A stretch of 64,000 bases of DNA from JAAFIP01 sp043728315 (lineage in GTDB: Bacteria > Pseudomonadota > Gammaproteobacteria > Burkholderiales > Burkholderiaceae_C). Below, one piece after another: positions 16,424 through 24,822 of the stretch. Each line of letters starts with the position of its first letter. Positions within the stretch are counted from its first letter, which is position 1. The DNA lies in NCBI GenBank assembly GCA_043728315.1, contig JAYTMT010000002.1, forward strand, positions 1-64,000. The letters are read 5' to 3'. The translations under genes were made by a program, and so were the position numbers. Below the pieces are notes generated by a model, which was not told the origin of the DNA, ran no database searches, and was given only the letters and a program-made list of their open reading frames with translations.

Positions 16424-17176
16424 CTACTTCCCTGAATCAGGGGAAAGTAAGACTTTGATTTCCGAGAGAAACTTTTCATTCCGCTCCTGTTGCTTAACGA
16501 TAAGTCGCTTTTCGTATTTTCTCCAAATATCATTGTGCATTACGTGTAACGTTGAATGCGATTCTGGTTGTCCCCAGCATTCGATAAGCCACTTCACATC
16601 TGTCTTACTTAAGAGGGTTAGTTTTTCATAGCCGAGATGCGAATAAGAAAACGATAGGTCCTTTAGAACCGCGCCCGGAACTGCTGCCATTACGTTGTAT
16701 CCTGGCAGACCTAGTTTTTTAGAATATGGAATTCCAAAGGAGAAAACGGCTGCCAGCCAATAGAGTAGAGTCAACTGGCTATCGAAGGGTGAAGAGTGCT
16801 TGCGGGCTTCACGAATAAGTGCTCTGGTTGCTGTGGCAGCCTCCCTAAACGCCGCAGGTAATGGAAGATTCTCAATTGCAAGATTCAGTCGCTCGGTCGA
16901 GTCGCTGCGGAGCACCTTGATTCTGTCAGCCCAGAATTGGTCAGATTCAATTTCCCTACCGTGTCGTTTACAGAATTCAGCCGAAAAAGCATCAATATCT
17001 AGATCGGATACTGTTTCATGCCAAAACATTATCGGATCGAAGGCGGGTACTTGGTTTGCGCTAGCCTTAGTTAGGGTATTTGCTTTAAATAAAGTGTTAA
17101 ACATCATAGGGGGCAAACATATTCCAATGCTAAGAAACGGTTTTGCGAAGATTCTCGAAATCAATTCGTAACTCAT
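16424..17176 (-). CDS. Unknown AT-rich gene product
   Basis: About 250 residues from the ATG at 17176. An alternative ATG pair near 17107 would remove the overlap with the upstream gene. The sequence is mostly soluble and helical (EFCKRHGREIESDQFWADRI; LNLAIENLPLPAAFREA), with a moderately hydrophobic LTLLYWLAAVFSFGIPY segment. I do not recognise the family. It overlaps the upstream membrane-protein gene by about 47 bases, suggesting a coupled pair. AT-rich base use differs from the housekeeping genes on the left, suggesting acquisition. Confidence 0.6.
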   Translation of the reverse strand: MSYELISRIFAKPFLSIGICLPPMMFNTLFKANTLTKASANQVPAFDPIMFWHETVSDLDIDAFSAEFCKRHGREIESDQFWADRIKVLRSDSTERLNLAIENLPLPAAFREAATATRALIREARKHSSPFDSQLTLLYWLAAVFSFGIPYSKKLGLPGYNVMAAVPGAVLKDLSFSYSHLGYEKLTLLSKTDVKWLIECWGQPESHSTLHVMHNDIWRKYEKRLIVKQQERNEKFLSEIKVLLSPDSGK

Positions 17177-17789
17177 CAAGTGCTACCAGTAGACTATCTA
17201 TCTGACTCATAAATCCGGAGTCATTTAAACTTGTTAGCCCAGGTATGATTGCATGCTGCTCATTCCCTAGCCGTGATGCTATTGCGGATAGAAATGCTGA
17301 GATACCGAATATTGAACCGGATAAACACGCAATCCGAGTGATTATTGGACCTGGTACGCATTCATAAATTTCTCTTGCGTAGAAGGTCTCATATCTCCGC
17401 GAAATGGTATCGACATTCAGAATGATCGCGGACAACGGACACTTTCCACTTGGAACGGCGGTTTTAAGGTAACTGATGCGGGAATGGAGGTCGTCGATCA
17501 TCATCATAGCGTGATGGCTAACGCGCACAACAAGCTTTGTCTCATCTTCATTGCGTACGATAAGGTTGTGGCATAGCAGCCGGGTAGCAACTGCAGCTAC
17601 CAATATCGCAGCAAGTGCGGCTGCTGTAGCAGGAAGGAGGGTAAGTAGCTTTTCCGATTGGCCTTCATAAGTTACCCATGCGCCATAGCATAGAAGCGCT
17701 ATGAGCAATAGCGCGACTACTGACTGCAGGACACGTACTGTGCGATCTGCCCAAACAAAGCTTCGATTGAGTTTCTCTCGTTCGGTCAT
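17130..17789 (-). CDS. Unknown membrane protein, partner of the downstream gene
   Basis: This is a 219-residue protein. Two transmembrane helices lie near the N-terminus (VLQSVVALLLIALLCYGAW and LLPATAAALAAILVAAVATR), followed by a soluble region and a weaker hydrophobic stretch, IACLSGSIFGISAFLSAIA. The C-terminus looks helical. The start codon lies inside the 3' arm of a perfect 16-bp hairpin (17786-17824), which would mask initiation in the mRNA. No alternative upstream start in frame is evident. Family not recognised; likely co-transcribed with the following gene. Confidence 0.6.
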   Translation of the reverse strand: MTEREKLNRSFVWADRTVRVLQSVVALLLIALLCYGAWVTYEGQSEKLLTLLPATAAALAAILVAAVATRLLCHNLIVRNEDETKLVVRVSHHAMMMIDDLHSRISYLKTAVPSGKCPLSAIILNVDTISRRYETFYAREIYECVPGPIITRIACLSGSIFGISAFLSAIASRLGNEQHAIIPGLTSLNDSGFMSQIDSLLVALDELRIDFENLRKTVS

Positions 17790-17824
17790 TTCACTGCGCT
17801 CATGGAAAGAGCGCAGTGAAATGA
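17786..17824 (-). promoter_or_regulatory. Perfect 16-bp hairpin covering a start codon
   Basis: TCATTTCACTGCGCTC (17786-17801) and its exact complement (17809-17824) flank a 7-base loop. The ATG of the membrane-protein gene (17787-17789) is in the stem. It may be a translational switch, or a relic of an inserted element. Confidence 0.7.
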
Positions 17825-18267
17825 CAACGCAATGGTACGACTGATGCTAAAATTCATTATGAAATACCTTTGAAACTGTCTCTGTTGTTTGGCTTTAAGA
17901 TTTTATTTTGTGAATATACAGCGATATTCGACATCATGATGCTACTCAATACTTTAAATAGCTGACGGACTTAAGCAACTAAAGAACAGGCATTAGTATT
18001 TGGTGCAGGATAGAACGTCAACTTTTCTATTCAAGGTCAGGAACTAGCTCAAATACTATAAAAACGTAGCGAACTATCACGATATGGCGCTGACATTGCC
18101 GCTATTTTCCTTAAGAAATTAAATTTACGCCAATAACCCTATTCGAATTACCACCCAGACGCGGACGACCAGAGAATGCAAAACATCGTGTGAAGCCATT
18201 GACAAGCTCAGAGCGAACGGCGTAAAAATCGCAGATCGAGCGGAGAATGGCGAGTACAAGTCGATAC
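17825..18267. other. Gene-poor AT-rich spacer
   Basis: No supportable gene is seen between the membrane-protein promoter side and the 3' end of modA. The stretch is AT-rich in its first 300 bases and contains one dispersed repeat (copy H, 18063-18115). The last 100 bases are more GC-rich and carry no recognised feature. Confidence 0.6.
18063..18115 (-). repeat. Dispersed palindromic repeat, copy H
   Basis: On the minus strand it reads ggcaatgtcagcgccata then tcgtgatagttcgctacg. The core gcaatgtcagcgccatat is intact; the second half differs (cgtgatag instead of ggtcatat). It is intergenic. Confidence 0.75.
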
Positions 18268-19167
18268 CTAACCAACCCCATCAAACCCAAACCCCGCCAA
18301 CAAAGCCCGCGCCGCCGCCGTTTGCATGTAATCTACAAACGCCTGCGCCCCCACCCCCCCCCGTTTGAGCGCTACCATGCGTTGGTGCAGCGGGGTGTGC
18401 AGGTCGGCGGGCAGCAGCAGGTGCTGCAAGCGCGTGCCCAGTGCGGCGGCGCGCAGCAGGGGCAGGGCGGATATGCCTGCTTGCGCGGCGCCCGTGCTTA
18501 CAAACTGGGTGGCTTGCGCGATGTTTTCGCCCACCACCAGTTTGCTTTGCACGGTCTGCCATAGCCCCAGTGATGTGAGCGCCTGCTTAGCGGCTAGCCC
18601 ATAGGGGGCGTGTTCTGGGTTGGCAATTGAAAATTTTTGAGCGGCTTGAATGTGCGCCGCAAACTGCGCTCCATGCCTTAACTTAAACTGCGCAGCGGAA
18701 AGCGCAGTGGCAGAAGCGTCAACCTCCGCTGGTGCAAAAGGCGAACCAGTAGCCCCCGCCCCCCACACCCACACCACCCGCCCCAGCCCATACAGCGCCC
18801 CCGCATTTTGCGTGAGCCCCCCAGTGGCCAGCCTTGCAACGAGCGCCTCGTCGGCCGACATGAACACGTCGGCGGGCAGGCCTTGGGCGATTTGCTGCGC
18901 CAGCTGGCCCGATGAACCCAGCGTGACTATTAGCCGCCAGCCGCTGACCTGCTCAAAAGCGGGGGCAATGGCTTGCAGCGCAAACTGCAAATCGCTGGCT
19001 GCGGCCACGCGCAGCGTGCCCTTATGAGCTGTTCTGGCAGCAGTTGTTTGCGCGCTTGCCGCGCCACCCCAAACGGGTAGCCCAGCGGCCAGCCCAGTAG
19101 CAAAGCCATGGCGATGGAGCTGGTACGAGACCAAGGGCAATGCCGTTAAAAGTTTGCGGCGTAGCAT
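18268..19167 (-). CDS. modA: Molybdate ABC transporter substrate-binding protein
   Basis: This 299-residue periplasmic protein has a long N-terminal export signal ending near GGAASAQ, then LRVAAASDLQFALQAIAPAFEQVSG, which opens the ModA fold. LGSSGQLAQQIAQGLPADVFMSADE supplies oxyanion-binding residues. ENIAQATQFVSTGAAQAGI follows. It would bind molybdate or tungstate. No modB or modC gene is adjacent, so the permease and ATPase must lie elsewhere or the gene is an orphan. The neighbours on both sides are unrelated. Confidence 0.88.
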   Translation of the reverse strand: MLRRKLLTALPLVSYQLHRHGFATGLAAGLPVWGGAASAQTTAARTAHKGTLRVAAASDLQFALQAIAPAFEQVSGWRLIVTLGSSGQLAQQIAQGLPADVFMSADEALVARLATGGLTQNAGALYGLGRVVWVWGAGATGSPFAPAEVDASATALSAAQFKLRHGAQFAAHIQAAQKFSIANPEHAPYGLAAKQALTSLGLWQTVQSKLVVGENIAQATQFVSTGAAQAGISALPLLRAAALGTRLQHLLLPADLHTPLHQRMVALKRGGVGAQAFVDYMQTAAARALLAGFGFDGVG

Positions 19168-19193
19168 GCCCAGCGATTTCCGGTCAAAAAGAA

Positions 19194-19469
19194 CTACTGC
19201 GCAGGCGTGGCGGCATTAACTGGGACAGAATCAATCCAAAGCATTTCTGGTGCAATGTCGATGTCGCCTGGCCAAGTGATCGTGCGGTGGGCGATGCGCG
19301 CCTGTCCGAAGAGGTGGGGATTTTTCAAGGGCTCGAAAAACGGGTAGTTCAGTAGCGACTCCACGCTAAAGCGGCGTAGGCTCGCGTCACTGAACTCAAT
19401 AAGTAGGTTGGGATGGCTAATAGCCTCTATCCTGATGGGGCTTGGGTCGCGCATGGTGCGGGCACTCAC
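19194..19469 (-). CDS. DUF2442 family protein
   Basis: This is a 91-residue protein with LIEFSDASLRRFSVESLLNYPFF and ITWPGDIDIAPEMLW, the signature of DUF2442. The GTG start overlaps the DUF4160 stop (GTGA), so the pair is translationally coupled; an ATG 15 bases further in is the alternative start. DUF4160/DUF2442 pairs are widespread on mobile and accessory DNA and are suspected toxin-antitoxin modules. That role is inferred. Confidence 0.8.
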   Translation of the reverse strand: MSARTMRDPSPIRIEAISHPNLLIEFSDASLRRFSVESLLNYPFFEPLKNPHLFGQARIAHRTITWPGDIDIAPEMLWIDSVPVNAATPAQ

Positions 19470-19732
19470 AGGGGGGCAATTTTGTAGGGGGCTTGGCCAG
19501 TGGAGGCAAGCTTCCAGTCTGCCACGAGCTCGTCATGGCGCAGGTCAATCCAAGCGACGAGTAGTTTGTGCTGCCGAGATGGCAGCTTGCCTTCTAAAAC
19601 TTCACCATCTACTAAGCTGTAGACAGCCTCGTGCTCCGCGTATTCAACATGAATATGCGGGAGATGGTGTCGTTGTATATCGAGCACATACATCCTCACG
19701 AGGATGCCGTAAAACATGGAAATAGTAGGCAT
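19466..19732 (-). CDS. DUF4160 family protein
   Basis: This is an 88-residue protein beginning MPTISMFYGILVRMYVLD and containing HHLPHIHVEYAEHEAVYSL, the histidine-rich core of DUF4160, then RQHKLLVAWIDLRHDELVADW. It is the first gene of a two-gene unit with DUF2442. The pair is a putative toxin-antitoxin-like module. Its start lies in an AT-rich spot just before a gene-free 300-base stretch upstream of pckG. Confidence 0.82.
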   Translation of the reverse strand: MPTISMFYGILVRMYVLDIQRHHLPHIHVEYAEHEAVYSLVDGEVLEGKLPSRQHKLLVAWIDLRHDELVADWKLASTGQAPYKIAPL

Positions 19733-19930
19733 ATTGCTATTTTATATGCGCAGGACGCAAACAGCTCACTGCATGCTCAACTGCAAACCTATGCATAAAC
19801 CCATGCGCCGATTGCATAGTTTTCACCGTAACCGCTTGGTAACTGACGGCTAGGCTTCTTAAAATAGGCATCCCACTGACCACAAATTGGTGCAAACCCT
19901 TGCGTTTTGATTGCGCTGTGATTCAAGCCC

Positions 19931-20011
19931 GATTCCAACTAGGAAGCCACCCGCCCCGCGCCGCGCTCCACCCCACGCATGTGCCCGCTCAGTAGCTTCC
20001 TAGCTGAAATC
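19931..20011 (+). promoter_or_regulatory. Inverted repeat in the pckG leader
   Basis: GATTCCAACTAGGAAGC (19931-19947) and GCTTCCTAGCTGAAATC (19995-20011) are inverted repeats matching at 15 of 17 positions. They lie 25-105 bases before the pckG start. They may be an operator pair or a leader hairpin. The rest of 19733-20035 shows nothing I can name. Confidence 0.4.
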
Positions 20012-20035
20012 AGGTTTTAACTTTAGGAGCTTCCC

Positions 20036-21958
20036 ATGAACTCACCCGTGATGCAGGGCCTGGCCCTCAACACCCCCGCGTATGTCAAAAATGCCCGCCT
20101 TATCGCGTGGGTGGCCGACATGGTTGCCCTGTGCAAGCCCCGCGCCATCCACTGGTGCGACGGCTCGCAGGCCGAATACGACCAGTTTTGCGCCCAGCTG
20201 GTGGCGGCTGGCACATTCAAGCCGCTAAACCCCGTGCTGCGCCCCAACTCATTCCTAGCCTGCTCCGACCCCACCGACGTGGCCCGCGTAGAAGACCGCA
20301 CCTATATTTGCAGCGCCCGCAAAGAAGATGCAGGCCCGACCAACAATTGGGCTGATCCCGCTGAGATGCGCGGCATATTAGAAACCGGCACGGCTGGCAA
20401 AAAAGCTTTATTCGACGGCTGCATGCAAGGCCGCACCATGTATGTCGTGCCCTTTAGCATGGGCCCGCTGGGCAGCCCCATTGCCCACATCGGCATCGAG
20501 CTGTCCGACAGCGCCTATGTGGCGGTCAACATGCGCATCATGACCCGCATGGGCAAGGCCGTGTATGACGTGCTGGGCGTAGAGGGCGAATTTGTGCCCT
20601 GCGTACACACCGTGGGCGCACCGCTGGCCGCTGGCCAACAAGACGTGAGCTGGCCTTGCAACAGCACCAAATACATCGTGCATTACCCAGCCACCCGAGA
20701 AATCTGGAGCTACGGCTCGGGCTACGGCGGAAACGCGCTCTTGGGTAAAAAGTGCTTTGCGCTGCGCATTGCATCCACCATGGGCAAAAACGATGCACAA
20801 GGCCCCTCCGGTAGCCCAGGCTGGCTCGCAGAGCACATGCTCATTCTAGGCGTGACCAATCCGCAAGGCAAAAAATACCACGTGGCGGCTGCCTTCCCCA
20901 GCGCCTGCGGCAAAACCAATTTCGCCATGCTGATTCCGCCCGCAGGCTTTGAAGGCTGGAGCGTCACCACCATTGGCGATGACATTGCATGGATCAAGCC
21001 CCAAGCCGACGGTACATTACGTGCTATCAATCCAGAAGCGGGCTACTTCGGCGTAGCGCCGGGCACCAACACATTGACTAACCCCAACTGCATGGCCAGC
21101 TTGGACAAAAACACCATTTTCACCAACGTGGCCCTCACCGACGACGGCGACGTGTGGTGGGAAGGCATGGGCCCAGCCCCCGCCCACGCCATCGACTGGC
21201 AAGGCAAAGACTGGAGCCCCCAAATCGCCAAAGAAACCGGCGCAAAGGCGGCGCACCCCAATGCCCGCTTCACAGTAGCCGCCATCAACAACCCCGCGCT
21301 CGATGCCGCATGGGACGACGCAGCCGGCGTCAAAATCGACGCCTTCATCTTCGGCGGCCGCCGCAGCACCACAGTGCCGCTGATCACCGAAGCGCGCAAC
21401 TGGACCGAAGGCGTCTACATGGCCGCCACCATGGGCAGCGAGACCACAGCAGCAGCCACCGGCCAAGCAGGCGTGGTCCGCCGCGACCCATTCGCCATGC
21501 TGCCGTTTTGCGGCTACAACATGGCCGACTACTTCCAGCACTGGCTAGACATGGGCGAGAAGCTGGCCAAATCCAATACTAATAACGCAGGCAACACAAG
21601 CGTTGCGCTCCCCAAAATCTACACCGCCAACTGGTTCAGAAAAGGCGCAGCCGGCCAATTCGTCTGGCCCGGCTACGGCGAAAACATGCGCGTGCTCGCA
21701 TGGATGATCGACCGCATAGAAGGCAAAGCCCCCCAAGGCACCGACCACCTACTAGGCACCAGCCCCCGCTACCAAGACATCACCTGGACGGGCCTGAACT
21801 TCACCGCCGATCAGTTCACCCAAGTCACCAGCATCGACAAAGCCGCTTGGCAAGCCGAGCTAAAACTCCACGACGAATTATTCGCCCAACTGCACCACCA
21901 CTTGCCGCAGGCGCTGGTGGAGACTAAGGCCAAGCTGGAGGCGCGATTAGCCGCGTAA
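20036..21958 (+). CDS. pckG: Phosphoenolpyruvate carboxykinase (GTP)
   Basis: This 640-residue cytosolic enzyme converts oxaloacetate to PEP for gluconeogenesis, using GTP. Visible landmarks are ARKEDAGPTNNW, the substrate loop, the P-loop FPSACGKTNFAML with the reactive cysteine, IGDDIAWI for metal binding, and FGGRRSTTVPLI. Length matches the GTP-type family. AGGAGCTTCCC precedes the ATG. A strong terminator follows at 22001. Gluconeogenic PEPCK fits an organism that lives on aromatic and organic acids, as the two catabolic operons suggest. Confidence 0.96.
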   Translation: MNSPVMQGLALNTPAYVKNARLIAWVADMVALCKPRAIHWCDGSQAEYDQFCAQLVAAGTFKPLNPVLRPNSFLACSDPTDVARVEDRTYICSARKEDAGPTNNWADPAEMRGILETGTAGKKALFDGCMQGRTMYVVPFSMGPLGSPIAHIGIELSDSAYVAVNMRIMTRMGKAVYDVLGVEGEFVPCVHTVGAPLAAGQQDVSWPCNSTKYIVHYPATREIWSYGSGYGGNALLGKKCFALRIASTMGKNDAQGPSGSPGWLAEHMLILGVTNPQGKKYHVAAAFPSACGKTNFAMLIPPAGFEGWSVTTIGDDIAWIKPQADGTLRAINPEAGYFGVAPGTNTLTNPNCMASLDKNTIFTNVALTDDGDVWWEGMGPAPAHAIDWQGKDWSPQIAKETGAKAAHPNARFTVAAINNPALDAAWDDAAGVKIDAFIFGGRRSTTVPLITEARNWTEGVYMAATMGSETTAAATGQAGVVRRDPFAMLPFCGYNMADYFQHWLDMGEKLAKSNTNNAGNTSVALPKIYTANWFRKGAAGQFVWPGYGENMRVLAWMIDRIEGKAPQGTDHLLGTSPRYQDITWTGLNFTADQFTQVTSIDKAAWQAELKLHDELFAQLHHHLPQALVETKAKLEARLAA

Positions 21959-22000
21959 GTTTGTAGCGCTTGCCGAGCGAAAAGGCCTTACCCAATGCAA

Positions 22001-22028
22001 AAAGCCGCTGAAATTCAGCGGCTTTTTT
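22001..22028 (+). terminator. Rho-independent terminator after pckG
   Basis: GCCGCTGAA and TTCAGCGGC form a GC-rich stem preceded by an A-run and followed by six T residues, 45 bases after the pckG stop. Confidence 0.9.
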
Positions 22029-22151
22029 ATTTTTAGGCTATTTGTTACACATTCGTCATCAATATTGAGGATGCGCCGCTTCACCTAAACAAATAAACTG
22101 ATTTCGTGTTTAATGCACGCCCATCACACTAATTTTAAGAAAGACATATTT

Positions 22152-22499
22152 ATGCCAATCCAAATCAAAAATAATCCAATCACCACAAGCACTAGCCTGA
22201 GACTTGAAATGAGTGACACAGGCGGCGCATTTGTATCGCTGTATTTTGTAGTCCCTGGCCGTGATCCATACGTATTTCGAGAAACCTATAGCGGGAAAAT
22301 GGACATTAAACTTGATCTACCAAAAGGTACACATCAATGTCAATTTCATGTTTTCGCATTTCCGGATGGTGCAGTAAGCCCTACAGTAAATTCAACTCTT
22401 AAGATAGATGGTAAGAAAGTGGCTACTTTGAGTGCTTCAACTCCTGCCGGCGGTGGTGGGCTGCATGAGTCAGCAGCAGTAACTCTGGTAGTCGCATGA
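22152..22499 (+). CDS. Unknown small beta-rich protein
   Basis: About 115 residues from the ATG at 22152; a start 13 codons earlier (22113) is possible but less likely. Alternating polar and hydrophobic residues (AFVSLYFVVPGRD, HQCQFHVFAFPDG) suggest an immunoglobulin-like beta sandwich. No signal peptide is seen. Followed after 10 bases by a secreted unknown, so likely one unit. AT-rich codon use contrasts with pckG. Family not recognised. Confidence 0.6.
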   Translation: MPIQIKNNPITTSTSLRLEMSDTGGAFVSLYFVVPGRDPYVFRETYSGKMDIKLDLPKGTHQCQFHVFAFPDGAVSPTVNSTLKIDGKKVATLSASTPAGGGGLHESAAVTLVVA

Positions 22500-22509
22500 G
22501 AATAAAATC

Positions 22510-23610
22510 ATGAAAAATAGTACAAAAATTGATTGTTTGAGGCGTACAAAGAGGCCAAAATTTATAGTCGTTGCCACTTGTGTTGTTTCTTTGTCTCAAG
22601 CCGTGCATGGCCAGGAAGCAAAATCAATAAAAGACTATCTCGTCGATATAGAACCTTCTCCCGTATCTGCTGCCGAAATGATTGGTGCAACAGGTAGCGC
22701 TATTCATAATGTTCAGTTCCCAAAGGATATTTGGCTTGCATTCAGTCCAATTTCAGACCGCAACACCAAAACTGGTTACGGCTTGGCCATGGCTCCAGCG
22801 CGTACATCTTTTCTTGGAATCGGAGGGCAAACTTATTTTAAAAATCCGTTGAACCGTTTATGGGGTGGGACGAGCTTTAGTTACGCTGAGAACGCATCTG
22901 AAATATCAGGGATCACATACAAAAAACAAGGGTTTTCAATTCAAGCGAGTTCATATTTCGATGAAAAAGATGACCCCATATGGATTAACTATAACGCCGC
23001 TTTAGCGTGCAAAGGCAGTAACGACGTAATGGACGAGATAGTCCTAAATAAACCAATTGGAGCGGCAAAGTCTGAGTTGTTGAAAAAAGCACAGCTGGCC
23101 CTAAAGAAATGCCAAGCTGATGCAAAGCAACCCAAGTGGAACGCTGGTAAGTACTCTATATCGTATGGTGGCGCTACGATTCGGTCATCTTCTGGCGCGG
23201 CGCAATCGATAGCACTTGGCGATACTATGGCGTTGGGCATGGTTGTGCCAGCTGGAGCCAACGGCGCATTCAACATATCACTGCGTCGTACTCACAATGA
23301 GTTGGATTTGTCTACTCTCGGCGGTACGCCAGCATACAAGAAGTCAAGTATCGGCGCTGTGCGATATACGATGGGTGTAGCTGAGGACGATAATTTTCGC
23401 CTGTTAGCTGAGATCAGCAATGCAAATAGCGCCCAGTCGTTGCTAAGTAATGCCGTTTTCAAATCTGCTTTGGGTATCGACTGGCGTATCGTGGAGGGTG
23501 CTTGGCTTGAGTTCCGTTTTGGCAGGGGTAAGGCAATTGATAATGGATCTTTGGAAACTAAAGGTCTTGTGAGTTTCAATATTTCGCCGAGTGCTGCGGG
23601 CTTTAAATAG
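22510..23610 (+). CDS. Unknown secreted or outer-membrane protein
   Basis: This is a 366-residue protein with a signal peptide (KFIVVATCVVSLSQAVHG, cleavage likely before QE). The rest is rich in alternating beta segments with frequent Gly and aromatic residues (LGIGGQTYFKNPLNRLWGG; AWLEFRFGRGKAIDNGS), which would suit a beta-barrel or a periplasmic beta protein. The final stretch FNISPSAAGFK does not end in the usual aromatic residue of barrels. AT-rich composition, paired with the small gene upstream; probable acquired pair. No family recognised. Confidence 0.6.
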   Translation: MKNSTKIDCLRRTKRPKFIVVATCVVSLSQAVHGQEAKSIKDYLVDIEPSPVSAAEMIGATGSAIHNVQFPKDIWLAFSPISDRNTKTGYGLAMAPARTSFLGIGGQTYFKNPLNRLWGGTSFSYAENASEISGITYKKQGFSIQASSYFDEKDDPIWINYNAALACKGSNDVMDEIVLNKPIGAAKSELLKKAQLALKKCQADAKQPKWNAGKYSISYGGATIRSSSGAAQSIALGDTMALGMVVPAGANGAFNISLRRTHNELDLSTLGGTPAYKKSSIGAVRYTMGVAEDDNFRLLAEISNANSAQSLLSNAVFKSALGIDWRIVEGAWLEFRFGRGKAIDNGSLETKGLVSFNISPSAAGFK

Positions 23611-23722
23611 ACTTGCGATTGAACTACAGCGTTATCGGTGACCAATTTGATTTACTTCGGCGACATTGAAGTATTGTTCGAGGATGTTTTTCGGGAGCCT
23701 TAGCCGTGACGGCAGGTAGTTG

Positions 23723-24775
23723 CTACTTCGTGAGTGCAGGAGCTAATTCTGGCACCAGTGTAGCCAGCGCCGTCCTCCCTTGCCGCGCCCGCTTCTGCCA
23801 ACCCTGACCACGCGACATAGCATCTTGCCACGCGGCTTGCAGGCCATCTGGATCGCGCTCCGCGCAATAGGCTATCAATGCCGCTGCTTGCGCTAAATCT
23901 TTGGACACTTTGGCTTTGAACGCACCAGTGCGTTCGCCAATGATGAGTAGTTTGTGCACGGCGTAGCGCTCTGGCGCGGGCAGAGTCACCACCACGCTGC
24001 GGCCTGTGGCATCGAGCAGGGTGGCTTGCTGCACTTGCTCTAATGAAAATTCCATGAAGCGCAGGGGTTGCAGCGCCACGTCTAAGTTGTCTACCAAGAT
24101 CGGGGCGTCGTTGTCGGCTATGCGGGGGCACAAAAAATCGATTTGGTATTCGGCTTGGGTGGGGTGCTTGTAGCTGGCGCCTGCTGCGCCTCGGTATTGC
24201 ACCAGTGGCAAAAAGCCTTCTGCCATGGTGGTGATGGCGGCGTGGGGTTCGGCTCTGATGTTGCTGGGCAGGGCAATAGAAATGTTGCGCCCTGCGTGTG
24301 CAAAGTCAATGTCTGCGGTTTGATCAGCGCTGGCCCAGCGGATGCCCAGCATATTGGCATAGCTTAAAAACGCATGGGTGCCCACCAGCACACCACCAGC
24401 CCTGAAAAATCCGTATTCGTTGAGCCGCAAGATCACGCTCAAATGCGCGCGCTGCGTGGTGGCGCAGCCCAGTGTGTGCGCCACTTTGGCCAGCGGTTTT
24501 ACGGCGGCATGTGGCATAGCGCTGCGCGCTTGCGCTAGGAGTGTTTGCGTGGCCTCGTTGTCAGGGCCAACATAGATTTGCCGAATGCGTTGGTCGGCCT
24601 CGCGGTATGAAAAGTACCAATGCAGTTTGCCTTTGATATTTTTGGTGGAGTAGCTGCCCTGCAAATGCGACACATCTCTGGACAGCTCCACGCCCATGGC
24701 TGCGGTATGCAGCTGTGCATAGGCGGTAGATGTGCCTACTGGTTGGTTGGTGAAGTATTGGGTGCTTGTGCTCAC
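23723..24775 (-). CDS. GSU2403-type nucleotidyltransferase-fold protein
   Basis: This is a 350-residue protein. The central GGVLVGTHAFLSYANMLGI, then TADIDFAHAGRN, resemble the Gly-Ser/Asp-x-Asp core of AbiEii-like minimal nucleotidyltransferases, here in the GSU2403 subgroup. LPAPERYAVHKLLIIGER matches the later helix. Biological role is unsettled, though related proteins act as toxins or in phage resistance. The start is GTG, only 5 bases beyond a perfect palindrome carrying a TATAGT box, so the mRNA could be nearly leaderless. No partner antitoxin gene was recognised next to it. Confidence 0.75.
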   Translation of the reverse strand: MSTSTQYFTNQPVGTSTAYAQLHTAAMGVELSRDVSHLQGSYSTKNIKGKLHWYFSYREADQRIRQIYVGPDNEATQTLLAQARSAMPHAAVKPLAKVAHTLGCATTQRAHLSVILRLNEYGFFRAGGVLVGTHAFLSYANMLGIRWASADQTADIDFAHAGRNISIALPSNIRAEPHAAITTMAEGFLPLVQYRGAAGASYKHPTQAEYQIDFLCPRIADNDAPILVDNLDVALQPLRFMEFSLEQVQQATLLDATGRSVVVTLPAPERYAVHKLLIIGERTGAFKAKVSKDLAQAAALIAYCAERDPDGLQAAWQDAMSRGQGWQKRARQGRTALATLVPELAPALTK

Positions 24776-24780
24776 CCGTC

Positions 24781-24814
24781 AACTATACAACAAATTTTAT
24801 TTTGTTGTATAGTT
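24781..24814 (-). promoter_or_regulatory. Perfect 14-bp palindrome before the nucleotidyltransferase gene
   Basis: AACTATACAACAAA (24781-24794) and its exact complement (24801-24814) flank a 6-base spacer. On the minus strand it includes TATAGT close to the GTG start, so it probably overlaps the promoter. A repressor operator is the simplest reading; a terminator of the upstream gene is less likely because no GC stem is present. Confidence 0.55.
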
Positions 24815-24822
24815 CGCGCAAT

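Noticed and set aside
19725..19750. catattgctattttatatg near the DUF4160 start as another repeat copy
   Set aside because: It resembles only the tail of the family; the gtcagcg core is missing.
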